Shown piece after piece: positions 24,509 through 31,762 of a stretch of DNA of 64,000 nucleotides. How positions within the stretch are numbered: the stretch's first letter is position 1; every line of letters begins with the position of its first letter. The position numbers were made by a program, and so were the translations under genes. Origin of the DNA: Terriglobus roseus. GTDB lineage: Bacteria; Acidobacteriota; Terriglobia; Terriglobales; Acidobacteriaceae. A model generated the notes under the pieces. That model saw only the letters and a list, made by a program, of their open reading frames with translations. It did not search any database and was not told the origin of the DNA. The DNA lies in contig NZ_LT629690.1 in assembly GCF_900102185.1 (NCBI RefSeq), positions 4,650,001-4,714,000 of the forward strand, given 5' to 3'.

Positions 24509-24721
24509 TTACTCCTCGTCCTCGTCATCGTCATGAGAACGGCCGTAATCATCGTCCTCGTCGTCGTATCCTTCGGCGTCCACCGGCGCAATCTGCAGGG
24601 GCTCCGTGGAGACGATCTCCAGTTCTGTCCCACACTCGTCGCAGGTGATGGTTTCGCCCTCTTCGACCTCGTCTACATCGATGTCGAGCTGGTTATCGCA
24701 CTCTGGGCAAGTCGCTGCCAT
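24509..24721 (-). CDS. LysW-like zinc-ribbon protein with long acidic tail
   Basis: From ATG 24721, with GAGGG upstream, the protein has 70 residues. It starts AATCPECDNQLDID...EGETITCDECGTELEIVS, the four-cysteine zinc ribbon of LysW/ArgW amino-group carrier proteins. LysW normally ends in EDWGE, whose terminal glutamate carries the substrate. Here a DDDYGRS segment is followed by eight mainly acidic residues, so the end is extended but still finishes in Glu. No lysine or arginine biosynthesis gene lies nearby. It may be a LysW paralogue with another role. The longer frame upstream (to 24838) is not convincing. Confidence 0.75.
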   Translation of the reverse strand: MAATCPECDNQLDIDVDEVEEGETITCDECGTELEIVSTEPLQIAPVDAEGYDDEDDDYGRSHDDDEDEE

Positions 24722-24960
24722 GATCGTTCCCTCTAGCGTTTTGGTGTTGTGTTGCAGGTCCGGTACGTGCCGGTGCCCCATAGTATCGTTTTCCCGCTCA
24801 GGTGCAGTTGTGGCTGCGTTGTTTGCTACAGACGCCAACCGCGCCGCGCGGGGTTGTTTCGAACGGCATTCTTCAGCCGCTAAGACGGTCGTGCCACTTC
24901 AGCAGAGTACACAACTCTCTTTACGCATGCCGACAACGAACTGTGATGAAATGATGGTTG

Positions 24961-25818
24961 ATGTCTCCGCGCGACCCAGTCACGCTCACTCTGCCACCCT
25001 TCCGCGGCGCCGTTCGCCGCCTCGTGATTTCGTTGCTGGCTGTGTATCTTCTCACAGGATTGCTGGCGCTGGTATCACCCGCTGTAGGCCGTTTTCTACA
25101 ACTTTTCTTCCTGCTATCGCCATGGTCCGTTGTCCGCCACGGCTACATCTGGCAGCTGCTCACGTACCCGTTTTTCAATAGCGGCATCATCTCTTTCGCC
25201 TTCGCTCTGCTGAACCTCTGGTTCACCGGCTCCATGCTGGAAGACATCCGAGGCGCGCGCTGGTTCACGGAACTGTTTTACGTTTCGGCACTGGGCGGAA
25301 GCATCCTGGCCACGCTGCTCACCGCATTGCCGCCACTCGTCACCGGCGGACGCATCATCCTGCCGCACCTCGATCCCACCACCGCAGTGGGCGGCGTAGG
25401 CGCTCCGCTCTTCGGAGTCCTCATCGCCTTCGCCATCTTCTTCGGCGATACAGAATTTCTCCTCTTCTTCGTCCTCCGCGCAAAGGCAAAATACGTCGTC
25501 TGGATCGGCGGCCTGATCTACGTGGCGATGCTTATCTTCGAGGGCAATGCACTCTGGGCGCTCCTCGCCATCTGCAGCGGACTCAGCGGCTACGCCTACA
25601 CAAAACTTGCGCACCGCACGGGCCTGTCCACCTCCACCAGCGAACGCTGGTACGGCCTTCGCAACGCCTACTACCGCTGGAAGCGCCGTCGCGCCGCGCG
25701 CAAGTTTGAGGTCTACATGCGCAAGCAGGACCGCATCGTGAAGTTCGACGAAGACGGCCGCTACATCGCACCCGAAGAAGAAGAGAGCAATCCACAAGAC
25801 CGCAAGTGGATGAACTAA
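24961..25818 (+). CDS. Rhomboid-like membrane protein, probably not proteolytic
   Basis: A 285-residue protein with six or so membrane segments in rhomboid order: the LLTYPFFNSGIISFAFALLNLWFTG block (typical of L1 and TM2, including the WxxxT-like region) and the VGGVGAPLFGVL helix (TM4 position). The usual GxSG catalytic serine is replaced (GGVGA, Val at about residue 146). The TM6 histidine region reads ICSGLSGYAY without His. It therefore resembles the inactive rhomboid-like/derlin class. The hydrophilic C-terminal tail (about 220-285) is basic, then acidic. Convergent with the sulfatase. Confidence 0.75.
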   Translation: MSPRDPVTLTLPPFRGAVRRLVISLLAVYLLTGLLALVSPAVGRFLQLFFLLSPWSVVRHGYIWQLLTYPFFNSGIISFAFALLNLWFTGSMLEDIRGARWFTELFYVSALGGSILATLLTALPPLVTGGRIILPHLDPTTAVGGVGAPLFGVLIAFAIFFGDTEFLLFFVLRAKAKYVVWIGGLIYVAMLIFEGNALWALLAICSGLSGYAYTKLAHRTGLSTSTSERWYGLRNAYYRWKRRRAARKFEVYMRKQDRIVKFDEDGRYIAPEEEESNPQDRKWMN

Positions 25819-25839
25819 CGCCGCTCTACGCGTCTACGT

Positions 25840-27411
25840 TCAGCGTGTAGCAGCGCGTGTCTTCTGCAGCTTCTCACGCAGCCTCTGCACAATCTCTGGA
25901 TGCTCACTCGCCAGATTGTGCAACTCATATGGATCAGCCTTCAGATCGTAGAGTTCCAACGGCGCAGTCGGATAAGCAGGCTGCCCCCAGAACTGCCGCG
26001 TAGACTTCTCATTCAAACCACCCGTCTCTGGCTTGGTATGAATGCCAGGCCGCTCCGAACGATCCACCAATTTCCACTGGCCTTCCACAACCGCCAGCAC
26101 CGTAGCCTCTTCCACTAGCGATTCACGACCAGCAGCGCTGCGCCCCAACAACGGCTGCAACATGTTCTGACTATCCTGCGCAGACCCCGCGGGCACAGCC
26201 TGCTTTGTAAGCGCAGCAAAGCTAGCCAGCAGATCCACCTGGCTGATCAACGCATCCGAAACTCCCGGCTTCACCGTGCCCTGCCAACGCAGCAGGAACG
26301 GCACACGCGTACCGCCCTCTTGAATCGAATACTTCCCACCACGCCACGGCCCCGCAGGTTTGTGCTGCCCCAGCTTGCGATCGGATCCATCGTCATAACC
26401 GTCATTCACAACAGGCCCGTTGTCTGAAGTGAATACCACAAGCGTGTTCTCATCCAGATGATTGCGCTTCAACGCAGCCAACACCTGCCCCACGCTCCAG
26501 TCCAACTGGCTGATCACATCGCAGCGCACACCGCATGTGTTCTTGCCCGCGAACTCTGAAGCAGGAGCACGCGGCACATGGATATCGCTCGGCGTGAAGT
26601 ACAGCAGAAAAGGCTTGTCATGATTGCGATCGATGAACTCAACAGCCTTGCCCGTGAAGGTCGCAGCCATCTTTTCATCCACCCATCGCGCAGACTTGCC
26701 ACCCTCCATCCATCCAATGCGACTAATGCCATCCACAATGGTGCCGTCATGCCCCTCGCTTAACTTCATCTTCAGCAGCTCGGGGTCTTCTTTACCGGTA
26801 GGTTCGTTACCTATCTTTGTCTTGTACGAAACATGAATCGGATCAGCAGGATCAAGATTCACCACACGATGATTGTGGATGTAAACCGTGGGCACTCGAT
26901 CCGCCGTAGCAGCGAAGAAGAACGCATCATCAAACCCAAGCTCACATGGCCCCGGCTTGATCTCGCCATTCCAATCAATCGTTCCATCGCCCAGACCAAT
27001 GTGCCATTTGCCCACAAGCCCAGTGGTATAGCCAGCAGACTTCAGCACCGACGCAATCGTCGCCTGCTGCGGATCGATCAGCAGCTTCGCATCGCCCGGC
27101 AACACGGCAATGCCATCCTTTCGCCACGCATAACTGCCGGTCATCATCGCATAGCGCGAAGGCGTGCATGTAGCGGCATCGGTATGTGCATTCGTAAATC
27201 GCAAACCCTGCTTCGCAAGCGAATCAATATGCGGAGTAGCAACATCCTTCGCGCCATAGCTCGACACATCGCCATAGCCAAGATCGTCCGCCAGAATCAC
27301 CACAATGTTTGGTCTGCGCGTCGCAGCCGCGAGCAGGCTGGGTGTTGAGGTAACAGCAGCAGCCGCTGCCAGCCCACCAAGAAACCGTCTGCGATTCATG
27401 CGCATGTCCAT
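25840..27411 (-). CDS. Tat-exported sulfatase (formylglycine type)
   Basis: A 523-residue arylsulfatase-family enzyme. A twin-arginine signal (MNRRRFLGGLAAAAAV) leads into RPNIVVILADDLGYGDVSSYG, the metal-binding Asp pair. The sulfatase motif CTPSR (Cys at about 82) is the site converted to formylglycine by FGE. GKWHIG, DIHVPRAP and FTSDNGPV supply other active-site residues. It would hydrolyse sulfate esters outside the cytoplasm, probably from polysaccharides. Several in-frame starts are possible; I use ATG 27411. No FGE gene is in the window. Confidence 0.93.
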   Translation of the reverse strand: MDMRMNRRRFLGGLAAAAAVTSTPSLLAAATRRPNIVVILADDLGYGDVSSYGAKDVATPHIDSLAKQGLRFTNAHTDAATCTPSRYAMMTGSYAWRKDGIAVLPGDAKLLIDPQQATIASVLKSAGYTTGLVGKWHIGLGDGTIDWNGEIKPGPCELGFDDAFFFAATADRVPTVYIHNHRVVNLDPADPIHVSYKTKIGNEPTGKEDPELLKMKLSEGHDGTIVDGISRIGWMEGGKSARWVDEKMAATFTGKAVEFIDRNHDKPFLLYFTPSDIHVPRAPASEFAGKNTCGVRCDVISQLDWSVGQVLAALKRNHLDENTLVVFTSDNGPVVNDGYDDGSDRKLGQHKPAGPWRGGKYSIQEGGTRVPFLLRWQGTVKPGVSDALISQVDLLASFAALTKQAVPAGSAQDSQNMLQPLLGRSAAGRESLVEEATVLAVVEGQWKLVDRSERPGIHTKPETGGLNEKSTRQFWGQPAYPTAPLELYDLKADPYELHNLASEHPEIVQRLREKLQKTRAATR

Positions 27412-27575
27412 AGCCACTGCTCTTTGTCTCCCATCTCGTGCTGCTCAAAGCACATGCCCACGCAGCGGGATGATTCTTTCACACAACAGAAATATGAACG
27501 TTCCGTAACGTGTGTTCTCGCGCGTTTCGCCAACATCATTTCGCGCATCCAAGCCATGCGAAGGAGATTTTTCCA

Positions 27576-27968
27576 ATGGCTGATCTGGCAACACTGCAGC
27601 AGAAGTATGAACCCGTCCTGAAAGCAATTGACCGCTTCACACCGGAAGGCGCGCAACTGCAGGATGTATCTCTCGCAGGCGACAAGCTGCACGTAAAGGC
27701 AACACTGCCCTCGCAGGTAACACTCAACTTCGTATGGGATCAGATCAAGAAAGTCGACGCGCAATACGCTGACCTGCAACACGAACTCATCAACAGCGGC
27801 GGACAGGATCAGCCCTACACCACCAAGCCCGGCGACATGCTCAGCAAAATCGCACAGCACTTCTACGGCGACGGCAATCTCTACGGCATTATCGTAAAGG
27901 CCAACAACATCGCCGATCCAGACAAGCTGGCCGCAGGCACAACCCTGAACATCCCAGTGCGCAGCTAA
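27576..27968 (+). CDS. LysM-domain protein
   Basis: The AAGGAG ribosome-binding sequence nine bases before ATG 27576 fixes the start; a longer frame upstream lacks one. The protein has 130 residues and no signal peptide. The N-terminal part (about 1-75) is a helical then beta unit (VLKAIDRFTPEGAQLQDVSLAGDKLHVKATL), similar in layout to BON-LysM proteins such as the potassium-binding Kbp. Residues about 83-128 are a LysM module (YTTKPGDMLSKIAQHFYGDGNLYGIIVKANNI). A terminator follows. Confidence 0.85.
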   Translation: MADLATLQQKYEPVLKAIDRFTPEGAQLQDVSLAGDKLHVKATLPSQVTLNFVWDQIKKVDAQYADLQHELINSGGQDQPYTTKPGDMLSKIAQHFYGDGNLYGIIVKANNIADPDKLAAGTTLNIPVRS

Positions 27969-27989
27969 CAGCGCAACAAGCTGCATGAC

Positions 27990-28019
27990 AAAGGGCCGAG
28001 GCAAACGCCTCGGCCCTTT
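27990..28019. terminator. Bidirectional terminator
   Basis: AAAGGGCCGAGGC pairs perfectly with GCCTCGGCCCTTT (13 bp) around loop AAAC. It serves the LysM gene and the convergent glycine-zipper gene. Confidence 0.88.
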
Positions 28020-28035
28020 CTAACCTCGTTAAAAC

Positions 28036-28440
28036 TTAGTAGCCGTAGTAGCCGCGATGCGTATTCTGATTCGCCGCACCGGCAATGGCACCCACACCGG
28101 CACCAGCAGCACCACCAATCAGCGCACCCTTGCCGCCGCCCAGCAATCCGCCAAGCACCACACCGGCAATGCCGCCAATCGCCGCACCCGTACCCGGTCC
28201 AACACCGTTGTAGTGATTGCCATAGTAGTAGCGACCATCGTTGCGATAACCACCGTTATAACCACCACGATAATCCGTATCGCGATAGCCGTTGTTGCGG
28301 TAGCCATCATTGCGATACCCATTGCCGTAATAGCTGCTGGCATATTGCCCCGGCCGAGGACCCTGCGCCGAAGCCGCCACTGGAGCCACCATACCCGCCA
28401 GCAAAACACCCGACATCACCGCACGCATAATCCGTTTCAT
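28036..28440 (-). CDS. Secreted glycine-zipper protein with Tyr/Asn/Arg repeats
   Basis: From ATG 28440 the protein has 134 residues. The signal peptide ends near ASAQG. Residues about 33-77 are a low-complexity repeat of NGYRNDGYRNNGYR type. Residues about 80-125 are a glycine zipper (GIAGVVLGGLLGGGKGALIGGAAGAGVGA), a helix pair that often inserts into membranes or forms oligomers. The tail is HRGYYGY. It resembles outer-membrane YMGG/SlyB-like proteins. A paralogue with the same layout lies at 31202-31579. Confidence 0.8.
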   Translation of the reverse strand: MKRIMRAVMSGVLLAGMVAPVAASAQGPRPGQYASSYYGNGYRNDGYRNNGYRDTDYRGGYNGGYRNDGRYYYGNHYNGVGPGTGAAIGGIAGVVLGGLLGGGKGALIGGAAGAGVGAIAGAANQNTHRGYYGY

Positions 28441-28582
28441 GGCCAACCGTCCTACGGCTCCCAGATCGCCGCGGCGCCCATCGCCGTCGTCGTCAAAAGC
28501 ACGCATCAGTATGAACACACATCACGCAGAAAGTTGCGCTGCTTCATCCCGCTTGTCTGCGAAGCATCAAGAAACAGGTCGC

Positions 28583-30595
28583 TTACCAAACAGAGCATTG
28601 CTCCGCTGCTGGCCGTACCATCGCATCGCCTTCCTTGCACGCAAACGCCTTATCAAACTCGGGCATATTGCTCAGCGGGCCCAGCACACGATAGCGCCCC
28701 GGCGGATGCGGATCAGTGGACACTGCAGTGCGTGCCATCTCCGGGCGTGCCAACGCGCCACGCCACTGTCCTTCGGCCAGGAAGAACTGTTGTTCCGGTG
28801 TCAATCCGTCCACCGTTGGCTCTGGTCCTTTGCCCTCACGCGATCGCTCGTATGCGCGGAACGCAAGATTCACGCCACCCAGATCACCCAGCGCTTCACC
28901 TGTCACCAGCTTGCCCTGCAGGTGGAGTCCCGGCTCCACAAAGTAGTTGTCATACTGCTTCGTTGTGCACGCCGTGCGCTCCGTGAAGTTCTTATAGTCG
29001 GCATCCGTCCACCACTTCAGCAGCCGACCATCTGCGGCATACTGCGCGCCCTCATCATCCACACCGTGGCTTATCTCATGGCCAATGCTCACACCCACCG
29101 CGCCATAATTAATGGCATCCAGTCCCTTCGGATCAAAGCCCGGCGGCTGCAGATATCCCGCAGGCACCACCACCTCGTTCATCAGCGGGTTGTAATACGC
29201 ATTCATCGTGGGCGGCGTCATGTCCCAGCGACCACGATCCACTGGCTTGCCAATCTGCTGCAGATCATCACGCACGGAGTAGCGGCGCGCGCTAATGACG
29301 TTCTCCAGAAACGTGTCGCGCTTCACCACCACACCTTCGTATGTCTTCCATTTGTCTGGATAGCCAATCTTGATGTTCAGCGCATTCACCTTCTCCAGCG
29401 CCTTCGTCTTCGTCTCCGCAGTCATCCAGTCACGCGTCTGGATGGACAGCTTTAACTCATTCACAATGTTCACGGCCATGGTGCGCGCACGTGCCTTTGC
29501 TTCCGGTGGCAGGTAGCGGTCCACATACTCGTGGCCCAGCGCCTCGCCCAGCATGCGGTCCGTTGTAATCACGCAGCGCTGCCACCGTGGGCGTTGTTCC
29601 TTCGTGCCACTCAACACCGTGCCGCGAAACGCAAACGACGTTTCCTCAAAGTTGTCCGCTAACGAAGCGGCATTGCCATCCAGCAGATGCCACCGCAGGT
29701 ACGCCTTCCACTCCGCCAACGATACGGAAGTCAGCAGCCCATCAAATGCCTGCACCACCTTCGGTTGCCCCACATTCATGTGGCCCGTCGTTGGAATATG
29801 TTTTGCCTTAAAGTCTGCATCCCAGTCATAGTGCGGAGCCAGTGTCTTCAACTCTGCAAAGGTCGTCGGATGGTCTGTCGCCTTCGGATCGCGCAGCTCC
29901 ACACGGCTCATCCGCGCCTGCGCCAATGCTGTTTCAATCTTCATTACGGCGGCGGAGTCAGTCGTGGCCTGCTCAGCGTTTTCACCCGCCAGCGCGTACA
30001 TCTTCTTCATGTACTCCATGTACTCTTCGCGCACATGTTTGAATCGGGCTTCATCGCGCAGGTAGTAATCGCGGTCCGGCATCCCCAGTCCGCCAATCTG
30101 TATCTCCGCAATCATCTTCGTGGTGTCATGCGAGTCCTGCGTCGCACCCTCACCCACAGGCGCATCCATCCCCATCGCAGCCATCGTCACCATGGCTGCA
30201 TTCAGTGCCTTTACGTCGCGAATGCTGTCCACGGCATGCAGCATCGGCTCCAGCGGCTTTAGCCCCGCGCTGTTAATGGCCGCATCATCCATGCACGCGC
30301 CATAAAAGTCGCCGGTTAGCTGAGCAGGCGAACCCTTCGGCGACGTCTTTTTCATATCGTCTTCCGCAATCGTCCGCAGACGCGCCCACGTATCGTCCTG
30401 GGTCACGCTCCGAATCGCCCACGTTGCCTGCCGTTCCGGCATCGGATGCGTCTTACGCCATCCGCCCACGGCAAACGCCTCAAAGTCATTGCACGGGTTC
30501 ACAGAGCGGTCCAGATTCTCCACTGGCACACCGCGCAACTGCTGCGCAGACAACGAAAGCGTACAAACCAGAAGCGCACAAGCCGCAAAGCGCAT
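28583..30595 (-). CDS. M13 family zinc metallopeptidase
   Basis: A neprilysin/PepO-like secreted peptidase of 670 residues from ATG 30595, with a signal peptide ending near LSAQQ. Family motifs are ordered: VNPCNDFEAFAVGGW at the start, NAYYNP, the zinc site GHEISHGVDDEG (HExxH), and the third ligand in GEALGDLGG. The C-terminus CSVW is close to the CxxW ending typical of the family. It degrades peptides in the periplasm. It stands alone between two glycine-zipper protein genes. Confidence 0.95.
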   Translation of the reverse strand: MRFAACALLVCTLSLSAQQLRGVPVENLDRSVNPCNDFEAFAVGGWRKTHPMPERQATWAIRSVTQDDTWARLRTIAEDDMKKTSPKGSPAQLTGDFYGACMDDAAINSAGLKPLEPMLHAVDSIRDVKALNAAMVTMAAMGMDAPVGEGATQDSHDTTKMIAEIQIGGLGMPDRDYYLRDEARFKHVREEYMEYMKKMYALAGENAEQATTDSAAVMKIETALAQARMSRVELRDPKATDHPTTFAELKTLAPHYDWDADFKAKHIPTTGHMNVGQPKVVQAFDGLLTSVSLAEWKAYLRWHLLDGNAASLADNFEETSFAFRGTVLSGTKEQRPRWQRCVITTDRMLGEALGHEYVDRYLPPEAKARARTMAVNIVNELKLSIQTRDWMTAETKTKALEKVNALNIKIGYPDKWKTYEGVVVKRDTFLENVISARRYSVRDDLQQIGKPVDRGRWDMTPPTMNAYYNPLMNEVVVPAGYLQPPGFDPKGLDAINYGAVGVSIGHEISHGVDDEGAQYAADGRLLKWWTDADYKNFTERTACTTKQYDNYFVEPGLHLQGKLVTGEALGDLGGVNLAFRAYERSREGKGPEPTVDGLTPEQQFFLAEGQWRGALARPEMARTAVSTDPHPPGRYRVLGPLSNMPEFDKAFACKEGDAMVRPAAEQCSVW

Positions 30596-30745
30596 GGAAG
30601 AAAACCTCGACTCGGAAAGTGTCTTCACAATACATCCTGAAGTCGCCTCCAAGGAGTGTTTCTAGGCGTTTGTGAAAGCGCTGGGCCTCCGCCATTTCTA
30701 CTGAAAGAGACAACGGCGACCAATAACCCCAAAGAACGCAAAGAA

Positions 30746-30777
30746 GCCCGACACCCGCGTTGCCCTCGGTGTCGGGC
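30746..30777 (-). terminator. Terminator after the 30803-31183 gene
   Basis: GCCCGACACC pairs with GGTGTCGGGC (10 bp) and is followed on the minus strand by the T-rich TTCTTTGCGTTCTTT. Confidence 0.75.
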
Positions 30778-30802
30778 GTCTCCGCTCATCAAAATCGAAT
30801 AG

Positions 30803-31183
30803 CTATTTAGTATTCGCGGCCGTCGTCGGCGTAGCTGTCTGCCGCACGGCAGCATCCACCACCGCATACAGCAACTGGTCCGAATCACGACGAGACGCCG
30901 TCTTGATCAGCATGCCCATCTTTCGTCCGGCGGCTTCGGTGTCCGGCAATGTTAGGCCACGCTTCTGGGCGCTTAGGTTCGCGCACGCCTGCACCATCTG
31001 AAAGAACTTGTCTTCGTTTCGCCCGCTCTCCACCCACGCTTCGTGAACCGTGCTGGTCAGCAACTCTTGGCTCACCGGCATCGCAGCCGCGCTCTGTGCC
31101 GGTTTGCTCTGTGCCTGCACCGCCATCGGAGCCACCATCAATCCGCCCACCAGCGCCGCCTGTAGTACCCAATACTTCATCAT
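30803..31183 (-). CDS. Hypothetical secreted protein (126 aa)
   Basis: Signal peptide of about 24 residues (VGGLMVAPMAVQAQ), then a helical soluble domain (SQELLTSTVHEAWVESGRNEDKFFQMVQACANLSAQKRGL) and a Thr/Ala-rich tail. An AGGACAAAG ribosome-binding sequence precedes the ATG. No family recognised. It lies 18 bp downstream of the glycine-zipper gene on the same strand, so the two are probably one transcript ending at the terminator below. Confidence 0.7.
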   Translation of the reverse strand: MMKYWVLQAALVGGLMVAPMAVQAQSKPAQSAAAMPVSQELLTSTVHEAWVESGRNEDKFFQMVQACANLSAQKRGLTLPDTEAAGRKMGMLIKTASRRDSDQLLYAVVDAAVRQTATPTTAANTK

Positions 31184-31201
31184 CTCTTTGTCCTTTCGCG
31201 C

Positions 31202-31579
31202 TTAGTGGCGATAGCCGTGGTTGTAGTCACGATAGTCGCGATTATTGCGGCTATCCGCATTCGCCTTGCCCAGCAGCGCACCGCCACCGGCGCCCACCGC
31301 GCCGCCGATCAGTGCACCCTTCAGGCCGCCGCCAATCAGACCGCCCAGCAGCGCACCCGCACCGCCTCCAATCAGCGCGCCCTTGCCCGGCCCAATCCCA
31401 CCGCTGTTGCGGTTGTCGTGGTACCGGCTGCGGTCATATCGGTCGTCATACGGATGCGTCCCACGGTAGCCGTTGTCATATCCGCCGTGATGCTGCGCCT
31501 CCGCTGGCTGAATCACGACCGCAGGGGCCACCGTTCCCAACAGCAACGCCCCGCTTAAAACCATTCCGAGTCGCTTCAT
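31202..31579 (-). CDS. Secreted glycine-zipper protein (paralogue)
   Basis: 125 residues with a signal peptide ending near PAEAQ, then a Tyr/Asp/Arg/His-rich linker, then a glycine zipper (GPGKGALIGGGAGALLGGLIGG plus KGALIGGAVGAGGGALLG), and a polar DYRDYNHGYRH end. The layout matches the gene at 28036-28440 domain for domain. It is likely a membrane-inserted or oligomeric envelope protein. It is divergent from gyrA and probably co-transcribed with the hypothetical gene downstream. Confidence 0.78.
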   Translation of the reverse strand: MKRLGMVLSGALLLGTVAPAVVIQPAEAQHHGGYDNGYRGTHPYDDRYDRSRYHDNRNSGGIGPGKGALIGGGAGALLGGLIGGGLKGALIGGAVGAGGGALLGKANADSRNNRDYRDYNHGYRH

Positions 31580-31762
31580 CCTCTATCCAATCCGCGCCGC
31601 AGCTAAAGGCAGCAGCGCCGTACTCCGTAGGTAGATGCCTCAACCCACCACCGGTGTCAGCTAAACCTAAGTAAATTCATGGGGAACCGATTCGGAACAC
31701 CAGCGTAAAAGCCGCGTAAATCGGGCCTCTGAAAGAAGCCAGCAGTTATACTGATAGAGACA

